Source of the DNA: UBA2965 sp036526135
GTDB lineage: Bacteria; Pseudomonadota; Gammaproteobacteria; Pseudomonadales; Azotimanducaceae
Direction of reading: 5' to 3'
Assembly (NCBI GenBank): GCA_036526135.1
Contig: DATCZA010000007.1
Span: forward strand, 50,469-114,468
DNA: 64,000 bases
Made by a program: the position numbers and the translations under genes. The notes under the pieces were generated by a model, which saw only the letters and a program-made list of their open reading frames with translations, did no database searches and was not told where the DNA came from. Shown piece by piece: positions 35,893-44,221 of the stretch; position 1 is the first letter of the stretch; every line of letters begins with the position of its first letter.

Positions 35893-36459
35893 ATGGCCAA
35901 CGATTTTGCAAACCGACTCAATCCGCCGACGACCCGGCGCCCCAAGGCCCGGCCGCCCTCCGCGACACGTCGCAAGGAGAGGCGTTTCAGCGGTTCGAGC
36001 TTCGCTTCCGGTCTGCTGATCGGCGGCGCGTGCATGGCCGTGGCTTTGAACCTCCCTGACCCGCAGCCCGAACGCCCGCCCGCCGCAGCTACCGCGGCAA
36101 GCGCGCCGCCCGGATCCGTGACCTTCGAGTTCGATAAGGATTTGCGCGACGCCTTTGTGGAGGCGGACCCTGGGCAGTACGAGACGGACGCCGGCCACGA
36201 CGGATCCCGACCGGTCAGCTATCTCATCCAGGCGGCGTCGTTTCCGGTAGCCGCCGATGCCGACTCCCTTCAGGCAGAGCTTGCGCAAATGGGCCTGGCG
36301 GCCCAGTCGGTTCCGGCGCGGCTTAACGCCGGCACCTGGTTCCGGGTCACCGTCGGCCCGTTCGACAGCCAGCTGAAGGCCAATCGAGCGCTTACGCAGC
36401 TTCGCGAAATCGATCTGGACGCGTTCATGATCCAGCAGCGCCTGCCCGAACCCCGGTGA
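35893..36459 (+). CDS. SPOR-domain cell-division protein (FtsN-like)
   Basis: A 188-residue bitopic protein. A basic cytoplasmic start (MANDFANRLNPPTTRRPKARPP) leads into one transmembrane helix (FSGSSFASGLLIGGACMAVALNL), a proline-alanine linker and a C-terminal SPOR domain (SYLIQAASFPVAADADSLQAELAQMGLAAQSVPARLNAGTWFRVTVGPFDSQLKANRALTQL). SPOR domains bind denuded glycan at the septum. The ATG at 35893 is used; a GTG at 35854 is also possible. The place between priA and hslV matches that of ftsN in E. coli, but identity with FtsN is not proven. Confidence 0.85.
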   Translation: MANDFANRLNPPTTRRPKARPPSATRRKERRFSGSSFASGLLIGGACMAVALNLPDPQPERPPAAATAASAPPGSVTFEFDKDLRDAFVEADPGQYETDAGHDGSRPVSYLIQAASFPVAADADSLQAELAQMGLAAQSVPARLNAGTWFRVTVGPFDSQLKANRALTQLREIDLDAFMIQQRLPEPR

Positions 36460-36464
36460 CCAAA

Positions 36465-36514
36465 CCCCGTTGGCGGAAGTCCGTTGGCGGAACCCCGATG
36501 GCGGAACCCCGTTG
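36465..36514. repeat. 14-bp tandem repeat (about 3.6 units)
   Basis: Units CCCCGTTGGCGGAA, GTCCGTTGGCGGAA, CCCCGATGGCGGAA and the partial CCCCGTTG follow one another without spacing just after the SPOR gene. The last partial unit runs into the -35 region of the proposed heat-shock promoter of hslV. Confidence 0.9.
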
Positions 36515-36540
36515 AAATGCCGGGCAGAGGGCCCCACTAT
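36511..36540 (+). promoter_or_regulatory. Putative sigma-32 heat-shock promoter of hslVU
   Basis: GTTGAAA (36511-36517) and CCCCACTAT (36532-36540) are separated by 14 bp. The sigma-32 consensus is CTTGAAA, 13-15 bp, CCCCATnT. The start of transcription would lie about 20 bases before hslV. E. coli hslVU is a known sigma-32 operon. Confidence 0.65.
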
Positions 36541-36569
36541 GACCAGTTCGCAATCGGTTGAAGAGCTAA

Positions 36570-37112
36570 ATGGCGGATATCCACGGGACGACCATCGTCA
36601 GCGTGCGCAACGACAGGCAGGTGGCCATTGGCGGAGACGGTCAGGTCTCCATGGGCCAGACCATCATGAAGGGCAATGCCCGCAAGGTGCGGCGCCTGCA
36701 TGACGACAAGGTCCTGGCTGGTTTCGCCGGCGGAACCGCCGACGCCTTCACCCTTTTCGAGCGCTTCGAGGGCGTCCTCGACAAGTATCACGGCAACCTC
36801 ACCCGTGCCGCCGTGGAGCTGGCCAAGGACTGGCGGTCGGACCGCGCCCTTCGACGTCTCGAGGCCCTTCTGGTGGTGGCGGACCGGGAGGCCACGCTCC
36901 TGGTGAGCGGGACCGGCGACGTCATCGAGCCGGAAGCCGGCGTGATCGCCATCGGCTCCGGCGGCCCCTTTGCCCAGGCGGCAGCGCGCGCCCTGAACGA
37001 GAACACGGAACTGGATCCCGCCGACATCGTCGAGAAATCGCTGTCCATCGCCGCGGACATCTGCGTCTACACCAACCATCACCGGACCATCGAGGTGCTG
37101 GATCTGACATGA
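36570..37112 (+). CDS. hslV: ATP-dependent protease subunit HslV (peptidase)
   Basis: This 180-residue proteasome-like peptidase forms the chamber of HslUV. The catalytic threonine is in HGTTIVSVRND (Thr7 or Thr8 here), preceded by a short MADIHG propeptide that must be removed; E. coli HslV instead begins MTTIVSVR. Family landmarks GGDGQVSMGQTIMKGNARKVRRL, AGFAGGTADAFTLFERFE, AVELAKDWRSDRALRRLEALL and IGSGGPFAQAAARAL follow. GAAGAG lies just before the ATG. It overlaps hslU by 4 bases (ATGA). Confidence 0.96.
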   Translation: MADIHGTTIVSVRNDRQVAIGGDGQVSMGQTIMKGNARKVRRLHDDKVLAGFAGGTADAFTLFERFEGVLDKYHGNLTRAAVELAKDWRSDRALRRLEALLVVADREATLLVSGTGDVIEPEAGVIAIGSGGPFAQAAARALNENTELDPADIVEKSLSIAADICVYTNHHRTIEVLDLT

Positions 37113-38461
37113 CCCAGATGACGCCGAGAGAGATCGTTCACGAGCTCGATAAGCACATCATCGGCCAGGACGATGCCAAACGGGCCGTGGCCATCGCGCT
37201 GAGAAACCGCTGGCGGCGGATGCAGCTCGAAGAGGAGATGCGCGAGGAGATATCGCCCAAGAACATCCTGATGATCGGGCCCACCGGGGTGGGCAAAACC
37301 GAGATTGCGCGGCGGCTCGCCCGCCTGGCGAATGCCCCGTTCATCAAGGTGGAAGCCACCAAGTTCACCGAGGTGGGATACGTGGGTCGGGATGTCGAGT
37401 CGATCATCCGGGATCTGGCAGACGTGGCGGTGAAGATGCTGCGCGAGGAGCAGATGGACCGCGTCATGCACCAGGCCGAGGATCGGGCCGAAGAGCGCAT
37501 CCTGGACGCGCTGCTCCCCGGACCGAAGCCCACCGGCTCTCAGACCATCGGCTTCACCGAGGAATCCTCGGAGGACGAAGGGGACTCCACCACGCGTCAG
37601 CTCTTCCGCAAGCGCCTGCGACAGGGCGAGCTCGACGAAAAGGAAATCGAGATCGAGACGGATGCGGCCCAGGTCGGCGTGGAGATCATGGCGCCTCCCG
37701 GCATGGAGGAGATGACCAGCCAGCTGCAGAGCATGTTCAGCAACCTCGGCGGCGGCAGAAAACGCTCCGTGCGCCTGAAAATCAAGGACGCGTTGCGCAA
37801 GCTCAAGGAAGAGGAAGCGGCGAAGCTGGTAAACGAGGACGAGATCAAGGCACGCGCCGTGGAAACCGTGGAGCAGATGGGCATCGTGTTCCTGGACGAG
37901 CTGGACAAGGTGGCAAAGCGCAGCGAGAGCGCGGGCGCGGACGTCTCCCGGGAGGGCGTGCAGCGCGACCTGCTCCCCCTGATCGAGGGCTGCACGGTGT
38001 CCACCAAGTACGGCATGGTGAAAACCGATCACATCCTCTTCATCGCCAGCGGCGCGTTTCACCTGGCGAAACCTTCGGATCTGATCCCCGAGCTGCAGGG
38101 CCGGCTGCCCATCCGCGTAGAGCTTGCGGCCCTGTCTGCCGGCGACTTCAAGCGAATCCTGGTCGAGCCCAACGCATCGCTCACCGAGCAGTATCAGGCG
38201 CTGCTGGGGATCGATGGGCTCAGCCTCGAATTCACCGACGATGGCATCGAGCGCATCGCCGAGCTGGCGTGGCAGGTCAACGAGAGCACCGAGAACATCG
38301 GCGCGCGGCGCCTGCACACGGTCCTGGAGCGCCTCCTGGAAAACGTTTCGTTCACGGCTACCGAGAGCGCGGAAAGCACGGTGGTCATCGACGCGGTCTA
38401 CGTGGACGCTCAGCTCTCGGAGCTGGCCCAGGACCGCGATCTTTCCAGATACATCCTGTAG
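37109..38461 (+). CDS. hslU: ATP-dependent protease ATPase subunit HslU
   Basis: A 450-residue AAA+ unfoldase that feeds substrates to HslV. N-domain start TPREIVHELDKHIIGQDDAKRAVAIALRNRWRR, Walker A GPTGVGKTEIARRLA, pore-loop region EVGYVGRDVESI, an I-domain (about 110-240), Walker B VFLDELDKVAKR, and the C-terminal AAA lid with the final DLSRYIL that inserts into HslV. Length is normal. Translation is coupled to hslV by the ATGA overlap. Confidence 0.97.
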   Translation: MTQMTPREIVHELDKHIIGQDDAKRAVAIALRNRWRRMQLEEEMREEISPKNILMIGPTGVGKTEIARRLARLANAPFIKVEATKFTEVGYVGRDVESIIRDLADVAVKMLREEQMDRVMHQAEDRAEERILDALLPGPKPTGSQTIGFTEESSEDEGDSTTRQLFRKRLRQGELDEKEIEIETDAAQVGVEIMAPPGMEEMTSQLQSMFSNLGGGRKRSVRLKIKDALRKLKEEEAAKLVNEDEIKARAVETVEQMGIVFLDELDKVAKRSESAGADVSREGVQRDLLPLIEGCTVSTKYGMVKTDHILFIASGAFHLAKPSDLIPELQGRLPIRVELAALSAGDFKRILVEPNASLTEQYQALLGIDGLSLEFTDDGIERIAELAWQVNESTENIGARRLHTVLERLLENVSFTATESAESTVVIDAVYVDAQLSELAQDRDLSRYIL

Positions 38462-38477
38462 GCGACGGGCCAAGGCC

Positions 38478-38891
38478 ATGCAGCGCCCAAAGCAGATTAC
38501 CTATCGCCGCCAGTCAAAAGTCCTGGTTCTCTCTTTCGAGGACGGCGACGCGGAGATCCCCGCGGAGCTGCTGCGCGTCTACTCACCCTCTGCGGAGGTG
38601 CGGGGCCACTCGGCCGCAGAGCGCAAGCTGCAGACGGGCAAGAAGCACGTCGGCATCAAAAGCCTGGAGCCCGTAGGTAATTACGCGATCCGCATTACCT
38701 TCGATGACGGCCACGACACCGGTCTGTACGGTTGGGACCTTCTGCGGGATCTCGCCGAGAACGCCGACGGTTACTGGAAGTCCTATCTCGACGAGCTGAA
38801 GGCGGCCAACGCCTCGCGGCTTCCCACCATACCGGTGGGCCACTGGACGCCGGCAAGCCAGCCGGCCGTCCCCCCGGAGCAGGATCAATGA
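38478..38891 (+). CDS. DUF971 (gamma-butyrobetaine hydroxylase N-domain-like) protein
   Basis: A 137-residue protein matching DUF971: RQSKVLVLSFEDGDAEIPAELLRVYSPSAEVRGH, IKSLEPVGNYAIRITFDDGHDTGLYGWDLLRDLAEN. This domain also caps the oxygenase in gamma-butyrobetaine hydroxylase and occurs alone beside hslVU and ubiE in many proteobacteria. Its cellular role is not established; a link to iron-sulfur handling has been suggested for the family. The ATG at 38478 is 16 bases after hslU. Its stop overlaps the ubiE start by ATGA. Confidence 0.88.
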   Translation: MQRPKQITYRRQSKVLVLSFEDGDAEIPAELLRVYSPSAEVRGHSAAERKLQTGKKHVGIKSLEPVGNYAIRITFDDGHDTGLYGWDLLRDLAENADGYWKSYLDELKAANASRLPTIPVGHWTPASQPAVPPEQDQ

Positions 38892-39631
38892 GCGATCAGA
38901 ACTCCGTCGACTTCGGCTCCCGCAAGGTATCGCCAGATGAGAAGACCCGCCTGGTAGGCGGAGTTTTCGCGAGCGTGGCTGAACGCTACGACGTCATGAA
39001 CGACCTGATCTCTCTGGGCACCCACCGCCTGTTCAAGCGGATGACGGTGGAGCTCTCGGGAGTCCGGGAGGGCATGCGCGTGCTGGACCTGGCCGGCGGC
39101 ACCGGCGATCTGAGCGCGTTGTTCTCTGGTGCGGTTGGCCCGTCGGGAGTTGTCGTGCTCGCGGACATCAACGCACGCATGATGGACGTGGGCCGCAACC
39201 GTCTGCTGGACCAGGGTTGCGCAAACGTCTCGTTCTGCCAGGCAGCGGCGGAAGCTCTGCCCTTCGCCGACGACAGCTTCGACTGCGTGAGCATCGGGTT
39301 CGGATTGCGTAACTTCACCGACAAACGGGTTGCGCTCGAGGAGCTCAATCGCGTGATCGCGCCGGGCGGCGTGCTGCTGATCCTGGAGTTCTCCAGGCCG
39401 GAGAACGCATTTCTGGAGGGGGCCTACGGGACGTTTCAGTCGCTCTGGCCCGGACTCGGCAAGCTGGTGGCTGGCGACGCCCGAAGCTACCAGTACCTCA
39501 TCGAGTCGATTCGCAATCATCCCCCGCAGAAGGCGCTCAAGCTCATGCTCGAAGACGCCGGCTTCGCCGCCGTCGAGTATCACAATCTGCTGGGGGGCAT
39601 CGCGGCCATTCACCGCGGGGTCAAGCCATGA
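38888..39631 (+). CDS. ubiE: Ubiquinone/menaquinone C-methyltransferase UbiE
   Basis: A 247-residue SAM-dependent methyltransferase that C-methylates the demethoxy quinol ring. Seen are the UbiE signature FASVAERYDVMNDLISLGTHRLFKR, the SAM-binding loop VLDLAGGTGDLSALF, and SIGFGLRNFTDKRVALEELNRVIAPGGVLLILEFSRP. It begins a tight cluster ubiE-ubiJ-ubiB in which each stop overlaps the next start by 4 bases. Confidence 0.96.
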   Translation: MSDQNSVDFGSRKVSPDEKTRLVGGVFASVAERYDVMNDLISLGTHRLFKRMTVELSGVREGMRVLDLAGGTGDLSALFSGAVGPSGVVVLADINARMMDVGRNRLLDQGCANVSFCQAAAEALPFADDSFDCVSIGFGLRNFTDKRVALEELNRVIAPGGVLLILEFSRPENAFLEGAYGTFQSLWPGLGKLVAGDARSYQYLIESIRNHPPQKALKLMLEDAGFAAVEYHNLLGGIAAIHRGVKP

Positions 39632-40266
39632 GCACCGCAGACGTTTTCGAATCAGCCCTGGTGGAGCTCGTCAACAGGGCGGCCAACGCAACGCTCGAGC
39701 TGGACCCCAAAGCCGCATCCCGGCTGGCCGCGGCGGAAGGACACCGGGCGCGCCTCATCGCAGCGCTGCCCGGCGGCCGTGAGCAATCCTTCACGCTGTC
39801 GGTCGTCGGGGGGCGCATGGCGTTCACGCCGCACGCCGAGGCCGAGCCCAACGTAGTCGTGCGCGGTTCCGTTCCGGCTCTGCTTTCCATGCTCGCCGGA
39901 GGCAGAAGCGCCGGGCCGGTCACCATCGAAGGCGACGTCAGCGTGCTGGAGGAGCTGGCGGCCATCTTCAAGGGCTTCGCACCCGACCTGGCCGAGCCGC
40001 TGTCGAAGCTGGTTGGAGAAACCTCAGCAGACGGCATTCTGAACGCGGCGGAGGCAGGTCTGGCCCTGCTGAAATCTGCAGCAGAGGCTACAGGCGAATC
40101 CCTGCGGCGCGGCGTGGGCGAGCGTTTTGCGACGCGCACCCGCGTCAACGTTCTTCTCGATCGGCTGGAAGATGCCCGCGAACGATCGGACCGCCTCGCC
40201 GCACGCATAGGCAATCTGGAGAGCGCCCGGGGCTCCCACCAGCGCCCGGAACCTCCAACGCCATGA
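39628..40266 (+). CDS. ubiJ: Ubiquinone biosynthesis accessory factor UbiJ (SCP2 domain)
   Basis: This 212-residue protein has an N-terminal SCP2 lipid-binding fold (residues 15-120, e.g. FTLSVVGGRMAFTPHAEAEPNVVVRGSVPALLSMLAGG and GPVTIEGDVSVLEELAAIFKGF) and a C-terminal coiled coil (LLDRLEDARERSDRLAARIGNLES). UbiJ helps assemble the soluble Ubi complex that hydroxylates the quinone ring. Overlaps of ATGA with both neighbours show strict coupling. Confidence 0.9.
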   Translation: MSTADVFESALVELVNRAANATLELDPKAASRLAAAEGHRARLIAALPGGREQSFTLSVVGGRMAFTPHAEAEPNVVVRGSVPALLSMLAGGRSAGPVTIEGDVSVLEELAAIFKGFAPDLAEPLSKLVGETSADGILNAAEAGLALLKSAAEATGESLRRGVGERFATRTRVNVLLDRLEDARERSDRLAARIGNLESARGSHQRPEPPTP

Positions 40267-41927
40267 GCGCTCTGCGCCGACTCTTTCGGGTTCTCTGGAT
40301 CGTGAGCCGCTACCGGCTCGACACCCTGATCGACGCGGATCAGGAAGGCGCGGCGTTGCCGCGTCGCTACGCCTGGCTACTGCGCGCTTCTCCCGCCCGG
40401 CTTCTACCGGTCGGCGACGAACCGCGCGGGCGGCGCCTGCTGCTGGCGCTGGAGCAGCTCGGGCCGGTGTTCGTCAAATTCGGACAGCTGCTTTCCACGC
40501 GGCGGGATCTGATACCGCTGGACATTGCGGACGAGCTCAGCGCCCTGCAGGATCGGGTGCCCCCGTTTCCCGGCGAGCAGGCCGTGCGGATCATCGAGGA
40601 CGCGCTGGGCCAACCCATCAGCGAAGCCTTCCGCTCCTTCGAGATAGAGCCCATGGCATCCGCGTCTGTGGCCCAGGTGCATGCCGCCATCCTGCCGGAC
40701 GGCAAGAGCGTGGTGGTCAAGGTCGTCAGACCCGACATAGCCGACGTCATCCGGGCAGATCTGGAACTGCTGCGCGCCGCCGCGGAGATTCTGGAGAACG
40801 CCTCTGAGGAGGCGCGGCGGCTGCACCTCAAGCAGGTGGTCAAGGACTACGAGCAAACGATTCTCGGTGAGCTCGACATGCAGAAGGAGGCGGACAACAC
40901 CGCCCGGCTGCGCAGCAACTTCGCCGAGTCGGAGCTCCTGTACGTGCCGCGCGTCTACTGGCGCTGGTGCCGCAGCAACATCCTGGTGATCGAGCGTATC
41001 CACGGAATACCGATCTCCGATGTGGCCGAGCTCAAAGCCCGCGGGACGAACATGCGGCGCCTGGCCGAGAAAGGGGTGGAGACCTTTTTCAAGCAGGTGT
41101 TCGTGGACAACTTCTTCCACGCGGACATGCACCCGGGCAACATCTTCGTCGACGTGACCGATCCCGAGGACCCGCGCTACATTGCCGTGGACTGCGCGAT
41201 CATCGGCTCGCTCAACCAGGAGGATCAGGACTACCTCGCCCGAAATCTTCTGGCGTTCTTCAACCGGGATTACGCCGAGGTCGCGCGGCTGCATCTGGAG
41301 TCCGGCTGGGTTCCCGACGAAACGGACCCCGAAGAGTTCGAGCGGGTCATTCGCGAGGTCTGCGAGCCCATCTTCGCAAAACCGCTCAACGAGATCTCTT
41401 TCGGTCAGTTTCTCGTGGAGCTCTTCGAAACGGCCAGCGCCTTTCACATGGAGATTCAGCCTCAGCTGGTGCTGCTGCAGAAGACGCTTCTGTACATCGA
41501 AGGCCTGGGTCGGGAGCTGTACCCGGAGCTGGATCTCTGGGAGACGGCCAAACCGTTCATGGAATCCTGGATGGCCGAGCGGGTGGGACCGGCGGCCGCC
41601 CTGCGGGAGCTGGCAGAACGCGCGCCGGAGATTCTCGCGGAGCTGCCGCGCCTGCCTGGCATGGTGGTGACGGCCAGCCGGCAGATACGCCACCTCGAAA
41701 GGATGGTGGACCGACAGAACCGGGAACTGCACGAGCTCGAGGCGCGCGTGGGCAGGCTCGCCCGGGGCGTGCGCGGACGCCGGGTGGCGGGCGCCGCTTT
41801 GCTCGTGCTGGCCAGCGTCCTACTATGGGGCCCTATCGCTGAATCGCTGAGCGGCAGCGGAGATCTCGGCACCGTGGCTGGTCTCGCCAGCGCGGCCATC
41901 GCTTCGTTGCTGCTCTTGAAGGCCTGA
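40263..41927 (+). CDS. ubiB: Ubiquinone biosynthesis atypical kinase/ATPase UbiB
   Basis: This 554-residue ABC1/ADCK-family protein carries the KxGQ motif (VFVKFGQLLSTRRDLIP), the ExD-type helix (IEPMASASVAQVHAAILPDG), the alanine-rich loop and NFFHADMHPGNIFVDVT (catalytic-loop HxDxHPGN). The metal-binding position reads AVDCAIIGSLNQEDQDYL; many relatives have DFGIVG or DCGIVG, so the glycine after Asp-Cys is Ala here. Two C-terminal transmembrane segments (GAALLVLASVLLWGPI and LGTVAGLASAAIASLLLL) anchor it. It assists ubiquinone synthesis. Confidence 0.95.
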   Translation: MSALRRLFRVLWIVSRYRLDTLIDADQEGAALPRRYAWLLRASPARLLPVGDEPRGRRLLLALEQLGPVFVKFGQLLSTRRDLIPLDIADELSALQDRVPPFPGEQAVRIIEDALGQPISEAFRSFEIEPMASASVAQVHAAILPDGKSVVVKVVRPDIADVIRADLELLRAAAEILENASEEARRLHLKQVVKDYEQTILGELDMQKEADNTARLRSNFAESELLYVPRVYWRWCRSNILVIERIHGIPISDVAELKARGTNMRRLAEKGVETFFKQVFVDNFFHADMHPGNIFVDVTDPEDPRYIAVDCAIIGSLNQEDQDYLARNLLAFFNRDYAEVARLHLESGWVPDETDPEEFERVIREVCEPIFAKPLNEISFGQFLVELFETASAFHMEIQPQLVLLQKTLLYIEGLGRELYPELDLWETAKPFMESWMAERVGPAAALRELAERAPEILAELPRLPGMVVTASRQIRHLERMVDRQNRELHELEARVGRLARGVRGRRVAGAALLVLASVLLWGPIAESLSGSGDLGTVAGLASAAIASLLLLKA

Positions 41928-41930
41928 AAC

Positions 41931-42278
41931 ATGACCGATAGCAAAGACATCGTCGAAGACCTGATCGAAGTTCTCGAATCCCGCCGCAGCGCCGACCCCG
42001 GTTCGTCCTACGTCGCATCGCTGTACGCTGACGGCCTGAACAGGATTCTCGAGAAAGTGGGCGAGGAAGCCACCGAGGTGGTGCTCGCTGCCAAGGATGC
42101 GACGTCGTCCGACAGGGACGATGCGCTCGTTCACGAGGTGGCCGATCTGTGGTTTCACACTCTGGTCATGCTCGTGCATCTCAATCAGGACCCACGCTGG
42201 GTTTTCGAAACGTTGCGAGAGCGTTTCGGCATCTCCGGGCACGAGGAGAAAAGCAGCCGCAACGCCGGCGGCCCCTGA
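41931..42278 (+). CDS. hisE: Phosphoribosyl-ATP pyrophosphohydrolase
   Basis: This 115-residue enzyme carries out step two of histidine synthesis, hydrolysing PR-ATP to PR-AMP. The MazG-like motif KVGEEATEVVLAAKDA with HEVADLWFHTLVMLVHLN gives the metal-binding glutamates and aspartate. Many gammaproteobacteria (e.g. pseudomonads) have hisI-hisE here before tatA; hisI is not present at this place, so PR-AMP cyclohydrolase must be encoded elsewhere. It starts 4 bases after ubiB. Confidence 0.93.
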   Translation: MTDSKDIVEDLIEVLESRRSADPGSSYVASLYADGLNRILEKVGEEATEVVLAAKDATSSDRDDALVHEVADLWFHTLVMLVHLNQDPRWVFETLRERFGISGHEEKSSRNAGGP

Positions 42279-42355
42279 CGGGCCTATTGGATTCCGACGA
42301 GGTGGGCTGGGTTCGGAAGACGTATACTTGACCAACGACCTGACGGAGACAGCAA

Positions 42356-42589
42356 ATGTTTGGACTGGGCATGACCGAACTCATCGTCATCCTCATCATC
42401 GTGGTCCTCATATTCGGCCCCAAGCGGCTGAAAACCATCGGCTCTGACCTGGGAAACGCCATCAAGGGGTTTCGCAAAGCCGTGACCGAGGAAGAGGCCA
42501 AGGCCGCGCCCGCGGAGGAGCCCCGCGTGATCGAAGGTGAGGTCAACGCGGCGCAGAAGACTGAGACCAAGCAGGACTCCAGCGTCTAG
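42356..42589 (+). CDS. tatA: Twin-arginine translocase subunit TatA
   Basis: A 77-residue protein with the TatA plan: MTELIVILIIVVLIFGPKRLKTIGSDLGNAIKGFRKAV, i.e. a short membrane helix, the FGPKRL hinge and an amphipathic helix, followed by an acidic tail. TatA multimers form the pore for folded proteins. tatB begins 2 bases after the stop. Confidence 0.93.
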   Translation: MFGLGMTELIVILIIVVLIFGPKRLKTIGSDLGNAIKGFRKAVTEEEAKAAPAEEPRVIEGEVNAAQKTETKQDSSV

Positions 42590-42591
42590 CA

Positions 42592-42930
42592 ATGTTCGAC
42601 ATCGGCTTTCCGGAGCTCGTTCTCATCGCCGTGGTCGCGCTGCTGGTCATCGGACCGGAGCGGCTGCCCGAAGCGCTGCGGACCCTAGGACTGTGGCTCG
42701 GCAGAATGCGCCGCAGCTTCACCGCTGTGAAGACGGAGATCGAGAAGGAGATCGGCATGGACGACGTGCGCCGCCAACTCCACAACGAGGCCATCATGGA
42801 GGAGATGAAGCGCATCGAGGGCGAGGTGCGTGGAACCGCCGACAGCCCGGCCGGCGATGCTCAGACCGAGGCTGCCGGAAACCCGCCTTCAAACGAAACC
42901 TCGGCCACTGCGGACAATGGCGGGCGCTGA
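42592..42930 (+). CDS. tatB: Twin-arginine translocase subunit TatB
   Basis: A 112-residue protein starting MFDIGFPELVLIAVVALLVIGPERLPEALRTLG, the conserved TatB membrane helix and hinge, followed by an amphipathic helix, a coiled region (VKTEIEKEIGMDDVRRQLHNEAIMEEMKRIEGE) and a loose tail. With TatC it forms the signal-peptide receptor. It overlaps tatC by 14 bases. Confidence 0.93.
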   Translation: MFDIGFPELVLIAVVALLVIGPERLPEALRTLGLWLGRMRRSFTAVKTEIEKEIGMDDVRRQLHNEAIMEEMKRIEGEVRGTADSPAGDAQTEAAGNPPSNETSATADNGGR

Positions 42931-43696
42931 AGATTCCGACAACCGGCTCAGCCACGACGAGCAGGTAGACGCCGACGAGCAGCCGTTTCTCGATCACGTC
43001 ATCGAGCTCAGATCGCGCATCCTGCGCGGCCTTCTGGTGGTCCTGCTGCTCTTCTTCCCTACCTACTACTACGCAAACGACCTGTACGAGCTGGTCGCAG
43101 CTCCGCTGTTGGCGCACCTGCCCGGAGGCGGCAAGATGATCGCTACCGAGGTGGCGTCGCCATTCCTCACGCCCTTCAAGCTGTCGGTCTTCACCGCCGT
43201 GTTCATCGGCATGCCGTTTCTGCTGCACCAGATGTGGGCGTTCATCTCGCCGGGGCTGTACCTGCACGAGAAGAAGTTCGCCGTCCCCGTGCTGCTGTCC
43301 AGCATGGTGCTTTTCTACGGCGGCGTCGCGTTCGCGTATTTTCTGGTCTTTCCCCTGGTCTTTCAGTTCATGGCCGCTGTCACGCCGGAGGGCGTGACCA
43401 TGATGACCGACATCAATCGATATCTGGATTTCGTGCTCAAGATATTCTTCGCGTTCGGCTTCGCGTTCGAAATTCCCATTGCCACTTTCATGCTGGCCTG
43501 GTCGGGCATCGCCACCGCCGACGGCATGGCTAACAAACGTCCATACGTGATCGTCGGCTGCTTCATAGTCGGTATGCTTCTCACACCGCCCGACGTGATC
43601 TCCCAGCTGCTGCTGGCCCTGCCGACCTGGGTGCTCTTCGAGGTCGGGATCGTCTTTGCCCGGCTGGCCGAGCGCCGGAGCAACGAGCCGGGTTGA
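42917..43696 (+). CDS. tatC: Twin-arginine translocase subunit TatC
   Basis: A 259-residue six-helix membrane protein that reads the twin-arginine signal. The N-terminal FLDHVIELRSRILRGLLVVLLLF, first periplasmic loop ending PFLTPFKLSVFTAVFIGMPFLLHQMWAFISPGLY, FALVFPLVFQF-like segment (here YFLVFPLVFQFM), and FGFAFEIPIATFMLAWSGI match TatC. The ATG at 42917 lies inside the end of tatB. Earlier in-frame ATG codons exist but would create a long unlikely extension. Confidence 0.95.
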   Translation: MAGAEDSDNRLSHDEQVDADEQPFLDHVIELRSRILRGLLVVLLLFFPTYYYANDLYELVAAPLLAHLPGGGKMIATEVASPFLTPFKLSVFTAVFIGMPFLLHQMWAFISPGLYLHEKKFAVPVLLSSMVLFYGGVAFAYFLVFPLVFQFMAAVTPEGVTMMTDINRYLDFVLKIFFAFGFAFEIPIATFMLAWSGIATADGMANKRPYVIVGCFIVGMLLTPPDVISQLLLALPTWVLFEVGIVFARLAERRSNEPG

Positions 43697-43755
43697 GATC
43701 GTCGCCCTCCCGCCGGATCCAGGAGCGACCCATGGGACCAGTCTGAATCCGCGGA

Positions 43756-44193
43756 TCAGCGGTCGAGAAGGAAGGTCACCGGGCCGTCGTTGACGAGCGC
43801 CACCTTCATGTCCGCACCGAACCGCCCGGACGCTACCCGCGGGTACAACGCCGCCAGCCGAGCCACGAAGCGCTCATAGATGGTCTCCGCCAGGTCCGGT
43901 GGCGCGGCCGTGCTGAATCCGGGGCGTTTGCCCCGGGACGTGTCTGCCGCGAGGGTGAACTGGGACACGACGAGCACCTCGCCGGCGACATCGACCACAG
44001 ACTGGTTCATCGGCTTGTCATCACCGGGAAAGACGCGCAGTCCGAGAACCTTGTCGGCCATCCAGTGGAGCTGCGCGTCACCATCGTCGGGGAACACCCC
44101 CAGGAAGACCAGCAACCCCGTTGAGATAGACGCGACGGCCTCGTCGTCGACGGTCACCGACGCGCTGGAAACCCGCTGAACGACGACGCGCAT
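43756..44193 (-). CDS. dtd: D-aminoacyl-tRNA deacylase
   Basis: A 145-residue enzyme that removes D-amino acids mischarged on tRNA. Both active-site motifs are seen: VSQFTLAADTSRGKRPGF (SQFTL) and the C-terminal NDGPVTFLL (the GPVT cross-subunit loop). Length is typical. It lies downstream of typA on the same strand after 28 bases. Confidence 0.95.
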   Translation of the reverse strand: MRVVVQRVSSASVTVDDEAVASISTGLLVFLGVFPDDGDAQLHWMADKVLGLRVFPGDDKPMNQSVVDVAGEVLVVSQFTLAADTSRGKRPGFSTAAPPDLAETIYERFVARLAALYPRVASGRFGADMKVALVNDGPVTFLLDR

Positions 44194-44221
44194 CTAAACA
44201 CGCCCCCGATCGGGAACGGTT

